Position numbers and translations under genes: made by a program. This document shows, piece by piece, positions 16,473 to 25,157 of a stretch of 37,018 nt of DNA. The notes under the pieces were generated by a model. That model made no database searches and was not told the DNA's origin. It was given only the letters and a program-made list of their open reading frames with translations. How positions within the stretch are numbered: position 1 is the stretch's first letter; every line of letters begins with the position of its first letter. The DNA is taken from positions 1-37,018 of the forward strand of contig JAUWGW010000014.1 in assembly GCA_030606215.1 (NCBI GenBank). Direction: 5' to 3'. Origin of the DNA: a bacterium. GTDB taxonomy: Bacteria > NPL-UPA2 > JAUVJM01.

Positions 16473-16501
16473 TTAATACCACATCTTGGTTACAAAGTCA
16501 A
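16473..16501 (-). promoter_or_regulatory. Sigma70-type promoter of the toxin-antitoxin modules
   Basis: Minus strand: TTGACT (16496-16501), 17-base spacer, TATTAA (16473-16478), about 35 bases upstream of the GTG 16431 start. It sits in the 93-base gap between murB and the antitoxin and could supply transcription to the modules and onward to ddl-ftsQAZ. Confidence 0.7.
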
Positions 16502-16524
16502 GCTTTATACAAAACCACCTAATA

Positions 16525-17358
16525 TCAATCCCCAATAACCTTTACTTCTCTTTTAAGTTTTATGCCGAAGCGAGCGAAAATTTCCTGCTCAACCATTTCC
16601 ATAAGAGTGATAACTTCTTCTGCCTTGGCTTCTCCCCTATTTATAATAAAATTGGCATGTTTGGTTGAAATTTCTGCATCACCAACTCTTGTCCCTGCCA
16701 GCCCGGTTGATTCAATCAATTCACCTGCAGACTTTCCGTGTGGGTTTTTGAATATACATCCTGCACTTGGAAAATTTAAGGGTTGTGTAAGTTTGCGATA
16801 CTTGAGAATCTCAACGGTTTTCTTCCTTATATTCTCTCTCTTCCCTTTCCTCAACCCTATCTTAACTCCAACAATAATTGTTTCAGGAGGTAGAGAACAA
16901 TAGTTAAGAATACTCACCTCCTCAATAACATCTCCGATCTCCCCATCCTTTCCACCGGCATTTGTAGCTACAGCTCCACCAATAGTTCCCGGAATACCTG
17001 CAGTAAATTCAAACCCTTCCAACTCAGAATTCGCCGTTTCCTCAAGAATCTTCTGTAAAGGGACACCCGCTCCTGCAATAACGGAATTGCCTTCAACAGA
17101 TAAAGATGCCAGATTTTTCAGATTTACAACTACTCCCCTGAAACCAGTATCTCTGACAAGCACATTTGTTCCATTCCCTAAAATAATCCACGGCAGCTTC
17201 TCTTCCCTCAGAAAGGCCATTAAATTAGCCAGATCTTCAAAATCAACCGGTTCAATCCAGAAATCAGCCGCCCCGCCAATTCCAAAAGAGGTATGCTTGC
17301 TCAATGCTTCTCCAACTTTAACCTTCCCCCTTACAACTTTCCTGAGCTTAGTTCGCAT
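16525..17358 (-). CDS. murB: UDP-N-acetylenolpyruvoylglucosamine reductase MurB, altered active site
   Basis: A 277-residue FAD enzyme that reduces the enolpyruvyl intermediate to UDP-MurNAc. FAD-binding marks are clear: TSFGIGGAADFWIEP, ILGNGTNVLVRD, GIPGTIGGAVATNAGG. The proton donor position, Ser in E. coli, is Cys here (C201 in PSAGCIFKNP; Cys occurs in other MurBs as I recall), and the C-terminal Glu is present (E271). Oddity: the segment that normally carries the active-site YRxS is contracted to NYCSLPPE (residues 162-169), so roughly 15 residues and the Arg are missing relative to Bacillus or E. coli MurB. The frame is otherwise intact. It starts at ATG 17358, 22 bases after repeat element copy 2, with a weak ribosome site. 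Confidence 0.93.
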   Translation of the reverse strand: MRTKLRKVVRGKVKVGEALSKHTSFGIGGAADFWIEPVDFEDLANLMAFLREEKLPWIILGNGTNVLVRDTGFRGVVVNLKNLASLSVEGNSVIAGAGVPLQKILEETANSELEGFEFTAGIPGTIGGAVATNAGGKDGEIGDVIEEVSILNYCSLPPETIIVGVKIGLRKGKRENIRKKTVEILKYRKLTQPLNFPSAGCIFKNPHGKSAGELIESTGLAGTRVGDAEISTKHANFIINRGEAKAEEVITLMEMVEQEIFARFGIKLKREVKVIGD

Positions 17359-17379
17359 TATTCACATACACCGGCTATA

Positions 17380-17545
17380 GGGGCAGGGGCAACTCCACCG
17401 CAGCGACTTAGGGAAATGCTTTTTGCCCCAAAGAAAATAAAAATTATTATGTGATTACACACCAACATTCACTTCGCAAAAATGCTTCTTGCATAGAGCA
17501 AGCAAAAAGGGGGCTCCCCGGAGCAAGGGGAGTTGTCCCTGCCCC
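17380..17545. mobile_element. 166-bp terminal-inverted-repeat element, copy 2
   Basis: Same length, orientation and ends as copy 1 at 9629-9794: left GGGGCAGGGGCAACTCC, right GGAGTTGTCCCTGCCCC (1 mismatch between arms). It splits murC from murB, genes that would otherwise be adjacent, and ends 21 bases before the murB ATG. A 62-codon open frame (17455-17640) begins at an ATGA overlap with the murC stop and runs into the element; its translation has no recognisable content. The remaining 91 bases up to murC (17546-17636) show no feature. Confidence 0.8.
17504..17532 (-). terminator. Terminator-like hairpin inside repeat element copy 2
   Basis: The same structure as in copy 1 is conserved: CTCCCC/GGGGAG stem (17514-17532), 7-base loop, five C, then TTTTT (17504-17508), on the strand of murC transcription. 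Conservation in both copies while the element centre diverges suggests constraint, but the hairpin is also part of the terminal region needed for movement. Confidence 0.45.
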
Positions 17546-17636
17546 TGAATGAGCAAAACGAAGCATAGATTTTGCCATCCTGCCATGCTGTGTGGTGGGA
17601 AAAATAACGCGGAAGCGAAAAAATGTAAATGCCCAC

Positions 17637-19016
17637 TCATTTTGACCTCAAACTTTCTATTATAGGTTGAGACAGTTTATTGATATCACCTGCTCCAAGT
17701 ATAATGACTATATCTTCAGCTTTCACAATTTTTCTTATTTCACCTACAATATTCCACATATCAGGAATGTAATGAACACAAGGATGCCCTGTTTCCCTCA
17801 CCGCTCCAACTATTATCTCTGACGATACATTTTTAATTGGAACCTCCCCGGCCGGATAGATACCTGTCATTATGAGAACATCAGCATTATCAAATGCTCC
17901 GCCGAAACTTTTTGCAAGCATCTCCGTTCTGGTATAACGATGCGGCTGGAAAATAGCAACAATTCTTCTTCCGGATTTCCTGCAAGCTTCAAGCGTCAGC
18001 CTTATTTCAGTTGGATGGTGAGCATAATCTTCTATTACAAGCACGCTATTTGCTTCCCCTCTAATCTGGAATCTACGTTCTGTTCCACGATACTGTGAAA
18101 GCACATCTCTCACAACATCAAACTTGATACCAGAAGTTAGCGCAAGAGAACATGCCGCCAGCCCGTTATATATGTTATATACTCCCGGGAGATTCAGTTC
18201 AATCCTGCCAAGTTCTTTCCCTTTAAAGATAACCGAGAAACTTGATTTTCCAAACTCCGTTACCACATTATCGCCTCTTACTTCGCAATTTTCATCAAAA
18301 CCGTAAACGAAAGCTTTCTGCCACTTTTCTCCACTCTCTTTAAGAATCTTCAAATTGTTCGGGTGGTCAGAAAAGAAAACAATTCCGCCATTTGAAAAAA
18401 CCGTATCTGAGAACTCAGCAAAAGCATCCATCAGACAATCAATATCCCCGTAGTAATCAAGATGGTCATCCTCAATATTTGTAACTATAGCAAATTGAGG
18501 GGAAAGCATTAGAAACGAACCATCACTTTCATCAGCTTCTGCAACGAGATATTCCCCATTTCCTAAGCATGCATTCCCACCGATATCATTCAGCTCGCCT
18601 CCAATGAGGATAGTCGGGTCAAAACCTGCTTTTTTGAGAATCAGGGAAACGAGAGAAGTTGTTGTTGTCTTTCCATGCGTTCCTGTTATCGCAATGCCAA
18701 TTTTTTCTTTCATCATTTCTGCCAGCATTTGCGAACGCGGAATGCAGGGAATATGGTTTTCCCTGGCAAATTTTAGTTCAGGATTTTTAAAAGGGATGGC
18801 TGAAGAAAAGACAACTAAATCCACTCCGCCTAAATTTTCTTTCCTGTGCCCTATACAGATTCTTGCTCCTGATTCAGCAAGTTTTAGCGTCTCTCCGCTC
18901 TCAACCATATCTGACCCGCTGACAGAATAACCAAGCTGAAGGAGTATATGAGCCATCCCGCTCATACCGGCCCCCCCAATCCCCACAAAGTGAACCTTTT
19001 TTACTCCTTTAAGCAT
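17637..19016 (-). CDS. murC: UDP-N-acetylmuramate-L-alanine ligase MurC
   Basis: A 459-residue Mur ligase that adds L-Ala to UDP-MurNAc. It shows the N-terminal Rossmann motif VGIGGAGMSGMAHIL, the ATP loop GTHGKTTTTSLVS, the carbamylated-Lys/metal region NIEDDHLDYYG and the C-terminal FQPHRYTR. The GTHGKT form (rather than GTNGKT) is the MurC signature. Start ATG 19016 lies inside the end of murG (16-base overlap), preceded by GAAAGGAT. Confidence 0.97.
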   Translation of the reverse strand: MLKGVKKVHFVGIGGAGMSGMAHILLQLGYSVSGSDMVESGETLKLAESGARICIGHRKENLGGVDLVVFSSAIPFKNPELKFARENHIPCIPRSQMLAEMMKEKIGIAITGTHGKTTTTSLVSLILKKAGFDPTILIGGELNDIGGNACLGNGEYLVAEADESDGSFLMLSPQFAIVTNIEDDHLDYYGDIDCLMDAFAEFSDTVFSNGGIVFFSDHPNNLKILKESGEKWQKAFVYGFDENCEVRGDNVVTEFGKSSFSVIFKGKELGRIELNLPGVYNIYNGLAACSLALTSGIKFDVVRDVLSQYRGTERRFQIRGEANSVLVIEDYAHHPTEIRLTLEACRKSGRRIVAIFQPHRYTRTEMLAKSFGGAFDNADVLIMTGIYPAGEVPIKNVSSEIIVGAVRETGHPCVHYIPDMWNIVGEIRKIVKAEDIVIILGAGDINKLSQPIIESLRSK

Positions 19017-20098
19017 ATTATCCTTTCAACCACTTTTGCTGAAGCAGAAGGTCTACCCAATTTCCTGCTCGCAGAAGCCATCTTTTCTCTTTTTTCCCCA
19101 TCTTGCATCAAATCAACCAGCACGTTCTTGAATCTGCTCTCAAGCTCTTTATCCAGAACCAATACCCCGGCTCCCCTCTCAGATACCCAGCGTGCATTAT
19201 ATTCCTGGTGGTTGTCAGTTGCCCACGGATATGGCACATAGATTGCCGGCAAACCAATCGCAGTGAGCTCAGCAACTGTGCTGCCTCCTGCTCTGCATAC
19301 AACCACATCTGCAATCCCATATATATTCTCCATATGTTCAACAAATGGAAATACATAAGCCTCTATCCCACTGGATTCATATGCGTCAACTATTACAGGG
19401 TAATCCTCTCTGCCTGTAATATGAACAACCTGCCAGGCGGCAAGCAAGTCCGAACTTCCTTTAATTTCCCCGAGTGCGCCAAGAGCGGCTGAGTTTATCC
19501 TGCGGGCACCATGGCTGCCTCCAAACATGACTAAATTAAGTTTCTTTTCTTCAAGTCCCAGACTTTTTATTCCGCGCAATCTATCCGCCGTTAAAATGCT
19601 TCTCCTGATAGGGCTGCCGGTTACACATACATTCCGCGAACTGAGAAAATTTTTCGTCTCAGGGAAACTCACCTCAACTTCATCCACAAATCTGGAAAGC
19701 AGCCTGTTTGCTAAACCGGGGTTATAATTCTGCTCATGGACAATGGTTGTTTTTCTACACACTACTCCAGCAAACATTAAAGGGCAACTGGCATAACCTC
19801 CAAGCCCGACGATAACATCGGGTTTGAAACTCCTTATGATTAAGAGAGACTCAAAAAATCCAACAGTTAGCCGTAAACCTGCAATGAGCAGTCTCCATAG
19901 AGATTTGCCTCTCCACTTTCCTGCCGCGATTCTTCTAAAAGAGAAACCATAACATGTTATAGTGGCTGGCTCCGACCAACCCTTATTTATAACAAAGAGA
20001 ATTTCCGAATCTGGCCTTTGCTTCTTTAATTCCTCAGCAATAGCCACCCCGGGGAATAAATGCCCTCCGGTTCCGCCCCCTGTTAGAATAACTCTCAT
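19001..20098 (-). CDS. murG: Lipid II glycosyltransferase MurG
   Basis: A 365-residue GT28 enzyme that adds GlcNAc to lipid I on the cytoplasmic face. It shows GGGTGGHLFPGVAIAEEL at the N-terminus, GLGGYAS, HEQNYNPGLANRLLSR, GGSHGARRIN and the C-terminal donor site CRAGGSTVAELTAIGLP with YPWATDNHQ. Start ATG 20098 is 5 bases after the ftsW stop. Normal length. Confidence 0.97.
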   Translation of the reverse strand: MRVILTGGGTGGHLFPGVAIAEELKKQRPDSEILFVINKGWSEPATITCYGFSFRRIAAGKWRGKSLWRLLIAGLRLTVGFFESLLIIRSFKPDVIVGLGGYASCPLMFAGVVCRKTTIVHEQNYNPGLANRLLSRFVDEVEVSFPETKNFLSSRNVCVTGSPIRRSILTADRLRGIKSLGLEEKKLNLVMFGGSHGARRINSAALGALGEIKGSSDLLAAWQVVHITGREDYPVIVDAYESSGIEAYVFPFVEHMENIYGIADVVVCRAGGSTVAELTAIGLPAIYVPYPWATDNHQEYNARWVSERGAGVLVLDKELESRFKNVLVDLMQDGEKREKMASASRKLGRPSASAKVVERIICLKE

Positions 20099-20103
20099 TA
20101 AAC

Positions 20104-21192
20104 TTACTGCTTAATCCTTAATCTTCGTTTCCTTGAGATATTTATAAGAAGTCCTGCACCGGTCAGGTTGACCAGGAGGGATGAACCACCAAAACTTACA
20201 AATGGCAGAGGCAGCCCTTTTGTAGGCAAGCAGCTAGTAACGACCCCCATATGGATTATTCCCTGCAAACCAATCATAACAGTAATCCCCACACCTACGA
20301 GATAGGTGAAAAGGTCCGGAGCACTCTTAGAAATTTTCATCCCATGACATACAAATGCTACAAATAGCAGCAGAACGGCAGACGCTCCTATGAAACCAAT
20401 CTCTTCGCCTATTATAGAGAAAATGAAATCTGTATATGATTCAGGCAAGTAATAAAGTTTCTGCGTACTCTGCCCCCATCCTCTCCCCGTAAGCCCGCCC
20501 GAACCGAGAGCTATGAGGGACTGAGTAATCTGATAACCCGTATCTGCCGGGTCTTTCCAGGGATTCAGAAAGACAAGCATTCTCTGCCATCGGTAACTCA
20601 CTTTGAAAATCATCAGAAAAATTACAGGTGCAGCTAACGACACTAACCCTAAAAGATGTTTCATCTTCACCCCGGCAATAAACATTATTACCAGGCTTAC
20701 TGCGCCGATAAGCAGGGCTGTCCCAAGGTCAGGCTGGAGTAAAATCATTATCACGGTTATCCCAATCACAATGACAAGAGGCAAGAGCCCATGATGAAAA
20801 TTAGTAAGCTCCCTCTGTTTTCTCGAGAGAAAATGTGCGCCATAAATTATAAGGACAAGTTTTGCCATTTCAGCAGGTTGAAAACTCCATCCCCCAAACC
20901 TCAGCCATCTTCTCGCCCCACCCACTTTTGCACCTATATGAGGCACAAACACAAGAATAAGAAGTATCCAGACTAAAATCAAAAGTGGTTTTGCAATTGT
21001 CCTCAGCAACTCCATTGGTATGAAGCTCGCAATCGTCATTGCCGCTATACCAAGGCACGCCCACATCAACTGGCGTTTAAAGAAATAATACTGGTCACCG
21101 AATTTGTCCTCGGCAAATATTGCACTTGTGCTGTATATCATTATGATACCAACTGCAATAAGAATAAATGTAATTGTAAGAATAGGTCTCAC
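20104..21192 (-). CDS. ftsW: SEDS-family lipid II glycosyltransferase FtsW
   Basis: A 362-residue polytopic membrane protein with about ten hydrophobic segments. Family marks are VGGARRWLRFGGWSFQPAEMAKL, LQPDLGTALL, the large extracytoplasmic loop region with YRWQRMLVFLNPWKDPADTGYQITQSL, and FSIIGEEIGFIG plus LPLPFVSFGGSSL. It polymerises glycan together with the FtsI transpeptidase. Start is GTG 21192, overlapping the murD stop (GTGA). Its dcw location favours FtsW over RodA. Confidence 0.96.
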   Translation of the reverse strand: MRPILTITFILIAVGIIMIYSTSAIFAEDKFGDQYYFFKRQLMWACLGIAAMTIASFIPMELLRTIAKPLLILVWILLILVFVPHIGAKVGGARRWLRFGGWSFQPAEMAKLVLIIYGAHFLSRKQRELTNFHHGLLPLVIVIGITVIMILLQPDLGTALLIGAVSLVIMFIAGVKMKHLLGLVSLAAPVIFLMIFKVSYRWQRMLVFLNPWKDPADTGYQITQSLIALGSGGLTGRGWGQSTQKLYYLPESYTDFIFSIIGEEIGFIGASAVLLLFVAFVCHGMKISKSAPDLFTYLVGVGITVMIGLQGIIHMGVVTSCLPTKGLPLPFVSFGGSSLLVNLTGAGLLINISRKRRLRIKQ

Positions 21193-22553
21193 ACCAGATT
21201 CTCGACTTCAGCTTTAAAAATCCTGCCCCGCTCCTCAAAATCCCTGAACATATCAAAACTGCTGCACGCAGGAGAAAGAAGAACAACATCGCTGCAAGCC
21301 GCAACTGAATAAGCTTGCTGAACGCCGTCTCGTAGAGAATCTGCTTCTATGCAGGAGACTACTCCCTGGAAAGCATCTCTCATCTTCCTTTTTGCCTCCC
21401 CGAGCAGTATTACAGATTTGACCCTATCCTTCAGAGCTTTTCTGAGAACAGTGTAATCGCCTCTCTTGTCACGACCACCGCAAATCAGGATAACAGGACT
21501 GGTGAAGCTATTCAAAGCCTCAAGACTGGCAGAAACATTTGTCGCCTTTGAATCATTGAAAAACTGTACTCCATTTATTGTCTTAACATACTCAAGACGG
21601 TGTTCAAGACCGGGAAATTCTGAGATTGTATCTCTTATGATTTCTGTTTTTGCAGAATATATCAAACCAACAGCTGCAGCCGCAAAACAATTCTCAAGGT
21701 TATGAGCCCCTCTCATTTTAATATCCTGAGCTGAGCATATTCTCTCTTCCCTTCCTTCCCAGCGGACTACTATCTCCCCCGAATTCAAAAATACTCCCTG
21801 CCCCAAAACTCCCCCTGCCCTGCTGAACCTCACAATGTGAGCTTGCGTACTGTCAGCAAATTTTGAGACCTTCTCATCATCGGCATTCAGAATAGTCCAG
21901 TCACTGCTTTCCTGATTGAGGAATAAGCGGGCTTTGGCATTGACGTAATCCTGGAAACTTCTGTAGCGATCAAGATGGTCAGGCGTAATGTTAAGAATAA
22001 TAGAAATATATGGGTGAAATCTTTCAATTTGCTCCAGCTGGAAACTGCTAATCTCAGCCAGAACAATTGTCTTCTCGTCTAACTTTCCAATGATTTCCGT
22101 AAGAGGAATTCCAATATTGCCGGCAACTTCTATTTTTTTTCCGAGATTCTTAAGTAAGTTCGCAATAAGGGTCACTGTTGTTGTCTTCCCATTTGTGCCG
22201 GTTACAGCTATGATTGGCGAAGGACAGTACCAGGAAAATAACTCAATTTCACTTATTATAGGGAGCGTCCTTTCTTGAGCTAATTGAATAGCAGGGGCAT
22301 CCTGTGGAACTCCAGGGCTTACAACCACCATTTCTGCATCCCTTACAGCAATCCTCCCATCATTTCCCAGTTCCAGTTTAACTCCTCTATTTTCAAGTTT
22401 TTCTATCTCTTCTCTTAATTCTTCTTCTGACTTTATATCCGTTACAGTAACTTCAGCACCTTTATCATAAAGTAATTTAGCCGCAGAAATGCCACTTTTC
22501 CCAAGCCCAATTACGGTAACCCTTTTTTTAAATAAAATAGGGACAGCGACCAT
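21189..22553 (-). CDS. murD: UDP-N-acetylmuramoylalanine-D-glutamate ligase MurD
   Basis: A 454-residue Mur ligase that adds D-Glu. It shows the N-terminal VIGLGKSGISAAKLL, VVSPGVP, the ATP loop TGTNGKTTTVTLIANLL, NITPDHLDRY, and the C-terminal FNDSKATNVSASLEAL and ILICGGRDKRGDY motifs, the latter specific for MurD. Start ATG 22553 is 3 bases after the mraY stop; no obvious ribosome site, so it probably relies on coupling. Confidence 0.97.
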   Translation of the reverse strand: MVAVPILFKKRVTVIGLGKSGISAAKLLYDKGAEVTVTDIKSEEELREEIEKLENRGVKLELGNDGRIAVRDAEMVVVSPGVPQDAPAIQLAQERTLPIISEIELFSWYCPSPIIAVTGTNGKTTTVTLIANLLKNLGKKIEVAGNIGIPLTEIIGKLDEKTIVLAEISSFQLEQIERFHPYISIILNITPDHLDRYRSFQDYVNAKARLFLNQESSDWTILNADDEKVSKFADSTQAHIVRFSRAGGVLGQGVFLNSGEIVVRWEGREERICSAQDIKMRGAHNLENCFAAAAVGLIYSAKTEIIRDTISEFPGLEHRLEYVKTINGVQFFNDSKATNVSASLEALNSFTSPVILICGGRDKRGDYTVLRKALKDRVKSVILLGEAKRKMRDAFQGVVSCIEADSLRDGVQQAYSVAACSDVVLLSPACSSFDMFRDFEERGRIFKAEVENLV

Positions 22554-22556
22554 TTT

Positions 22557-23708
22557 TTATCGCAGTTTCAGTGTACTGAGGCTGATGAGAGCAAGTATTG
22601 CTGAAATAATCCAGAACCTGATGATAACCTTTGGCTCAGCCCATCCACGAAATTCAAAGTGATGATGCAATGGAGCAATCGCAAATACTCTCCTCTTGCA
22701 TAACCGAAACGAGACCACTTGAATTACTACAGAGAGTGCTTCCACAACAAAAATTCCACCTGCAATAACCAGCAGGAGCTCTTGTTTCGTCACCACAGCC
22801 ACAGCTCCTATTGCTCCTCCAAGCGCAAGTGAACCCGTATCTCCCATAAAAATCTGTGCTGGATATGCATTGAACCATAAAAATCCAAGACAGGCTCCAG
22901 CAAGGGATGAGCAGAATACAGTAAGTTCACCGCTGCCCTCAACGAAGAGAATACCAAGATATTTGCTTATCTTCCAATTTCCCACAACATATGAAAGAAT
23001 GGCGTAGACTAAAATAACAAAAAGTGTGTTTCCTACGGCAAGACCATCTAATCCATCTGTGAGGTTGACAGCATTGGAAGAGCCTACAATAACAAGAATG
23101 ACAAATAGAATGTATAACCAGGAAAGATTCAAAAATAATTCTTTACAAAACGGAATCGTGAGAACAGGTGCATAGTCATGTGTGAGGAAAGGAGAGTAAT
23201 CAGAGTTTACTACATCTACATTCCAGAGGACAGCTAAATCAGGGGGATGATAGAAAAGATAAACACCCGCGACCAATCCCAGCGCTATCTGTCCGAGGAA
23301 TTTATTCCTGCCTCTCAACCCATGCGGACTCCTGTGAAGTTTAGTCAAATCATCTGCAAATCCGAGCACAGCGAGCCCTAAAAATACAAAGAGCACAAGG
23401 AGCATGAATCTATTTGAAAGGTCTGCCCACAAGATGCATGAAAAAATTACTGCAATAACGACAAGGATGCCTCCCATTGTTGGTGTGCCCTCTTTCCTGC
23501 TATGAAGAATATCCAGTTGTGCGGAATCGCTTTTAAGCAGCTTTTCTGTTATTCTGAATCTGTGAAGATTCTTGATAAGGCGGGGACCTATAACGACACA
23601 TAGAATGAAGGAAGTTACAGCCGCAGAAACCGAACGAAAAGTTATGTAGCGGAGGACATTAAAGCCAAAGAAAACATCTCGTAAGTATGGGTAGAGATAA
23701 TATAACAT
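22557..23708 (-). CDS. mraY: Phospho-MurNAc-pentapeptide transferase MraY
   Basis: A 383-residue polytopic enzyme that makes lipid I. It shows KEGTPTMGGILV, the catalytic FADDLTKLHR, SSNAVNLTDGLDGLAVG, FMGDTGSLALGGAIGAVAV and the PLHHHFEFRGW loop. It is slightly longer than E. coli MraY. Start ATG 23708 has GTGAGGT eight bases before it. A 51-base gap with no recognisable element separates it from murF. Confidence 0.97.
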   Translation of the reverse strand: MLYYLYPYLRDVFFGFNVLRYITFRSVSAAVTSFILCVVIGPRLIKNLHRFRITEKLLKSDSAQLDILHSRKEGTPTMGGILVVIAVIFSCILWADLSNRFMLLVLFVFLGLAVLGFADDLTKLHRSPHGLRGRNKFLGQIALGLVAGVYLFYHPPDLAVLWNVDVVNSDYSPFLTHDYAPVLTIPFCKELFLNLSWLYILFVILVIVGSSNAVNLTDGLDGLAVGNTLFVILVYAILSYVVGNWKISKYLGILFVEGSGELTVFCSSLAGACLGFLWFNAYPAQIFMGDTGSLALGGAIGAVAVVTKQELLLVIAGGIFVVEALSVVIQVVSFRLCKRRVFAIAPLHHHFEFRGWAEPKVIIRFWIISAILALISLSTLKLR

Positions 23709-23759
23709 AAAATATACCTCACTTCGTTCGGGTAGCCTTCAGCTCTCAGGATTAAGGAT

Positions 23760-25154
23760 TCAGCTTTCTTTACTGAATTCATACACTATTTTTTCAACTA
23801 TTTCTTCCATCCCCATCGCTCTTGAACCTTTAATAAGCATAATATCATATGGTTTTAACTCAGACAACAGTTTCTTGACCAGTTCCTGTTTTCTCCTGCA
23901 TGAGAAAACTTTCTTCATACCGCTCTCCTTCGCCGCTTGAGCGCTGATTCTTGCAAAATCTCCCATTGTGAATAAAACATCAATGCCGGAGTGAGCGATA
24001 AGTCTGCCCATCTCCTGATGGCACTTCTCCGCCTCTTTCCCAAGTTCAAGCATATCCGCAATTACAAGAACCTTACGCCACTTTTTACCCAACCCCTGTG
24101 CACAGTGGCGGGATTTATCCGCCAGAAGTTTAATTGCGGCTTTCATTGAATCCGGGTTGGCATTATATGTATCATTGATAATTTCAATTGTTCTGCATTT
24201 TCTGACTTCACCACGGTATGAGAGGGACTGAAAGTTTTTAAGCCCGCAAGATATGTCTTCTCCATCAATATTGAAACACGAGGAGGCAGCTATTCCTGCA
24301 AGTGCATTATAGACATTGTAGTAGCCAACAACCGGCAGTTTAACTTCGAATTTGCCGTTTAATCTGAAAGATAAGCCTGAAGGAAGCAAGATTATTGAAT
24401 CTGCCCTGAAATCTGCCTTTTTCTTCACACCAAACGTAATTATCTCTCCACGACATTTCTCCTTCAGAATCTCAAAATGTTTATCATCTGCATTCAGAAT
24501 ACACATGCGGTTAACCTCATCCAGGAGTTCCGCTTTTGCCATTGCAATTTCCCGCAGACTCCCAAAATTTCCAATGTGAGCCGAACCTGTGTTTGTGATA
24601 ATTCCAATATCCGGCCTTGCAATCCCTGCAAGATGACGTATTTCACCCTTTCTATTCATGCCAATTTCCAGGATACATACTTCGTGGTCTGAACAAATCC
24701 GAAGCAAACTCAGCGGGACGCCTATTGCATTATTGAAACTTGCCTGGCTCTTCAAAGTTTTAAACTTCTGTGAGAGGATAGCAGCTAACATCTCCTTTGT
24801 TGTAGTCTTCCCATTACTTCCTGTTACTGCAATTACAGGTAATGTAAACTTACTCCTGTAGTAGCCTGCAATACTCTGAAGAGCAGATAACGTATCTTTA
24901 ACACGGATGATTACTTTATCCTTCGGGATTTTCTCCGCCAATCCTGATACGATTGCACCTTTTGCTTTCTTCCTGAAAGCACCTGACACAAAAGAATGCC
25001 CGTCATACCTCTTTCCCTTTATTGCAAGAAACAACTCCCCCTCTTTAATAGTCCTTGTATCAATTGAAATCCCAGTTACTTTTATTCGCGGGTCTCCGCA
25101 AAGAAGACGCCCATTACACGCCTTAAGGATCTCACCGACCGTCATGGATTCCAT
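23760..25154 (-). CDS. murF: UDP-MurNAc-tripeptide D-Ala-D-Ala ligase MurF
   Basis: A 464-residue Mur ligase that adds the dipeptide made by Ddl. It shows SIDTRTIKEGELFLAIKGKRYDGH (shortened MurF domain 1), the ATP loop VTGSNGKTTTKEML, NNAIGVPLSLL, ILEIGMNRKGEI, IINDTYNANPDSMKAAI and LIKGSRAMGMEEIV at the C-terminus. Start ATG 25154 is 3 bases from the murE stop and has GAGGGG upstream. Confidence 0.97.
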   Translation of the reverse strand: MESMTVGEILKACNGRLLCGDPRIKVTGISIDTRTIKEGELFLAIKGKRYDGHSFVSGAFRKKAKGAIVSGLAEKIPKDKVIIRVKDTLSALQSIAGYYRSKFTLPVIAVTGSNGKTTTKEMLAAILSQKFKTLKSQASFNNAIGVPLSLLRICSDHEVCILEIGMNRKGEIRHLAGIARPDIGIITNTGSAHIGNFGSLREIAMAKAELLDEVNRMCILNADDKHFEILKEKCRGEIITFGVKKKADFRADSIILLPSGLSFRLNGKFEVKLPVVGYYNVYNALAGIAASSCFNIDGEDISCGLKNFQSLSYRGEVRKCRTIEIINDTYNANPDSMKAAIKLLADKSRHCAQGLGKKWRKVLVIADMLELGKEAEKCHQEMGRLIAHSGIDVLFTMGDFARISAQAAKESGMKKVFSCRRKQELVKKLLSELKPYDIMLIKGSRAMGMEEIVEKIVYEFSKES

Positions 25155-25157
25155 AAA

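Noticed and set aside
17455-17640. 62-codon minus-strand frame starting with an ATGA overlap to murC
   Set aside because: The overlap is tempting, but the peptide is mostly repeat element and has no recognisable content.
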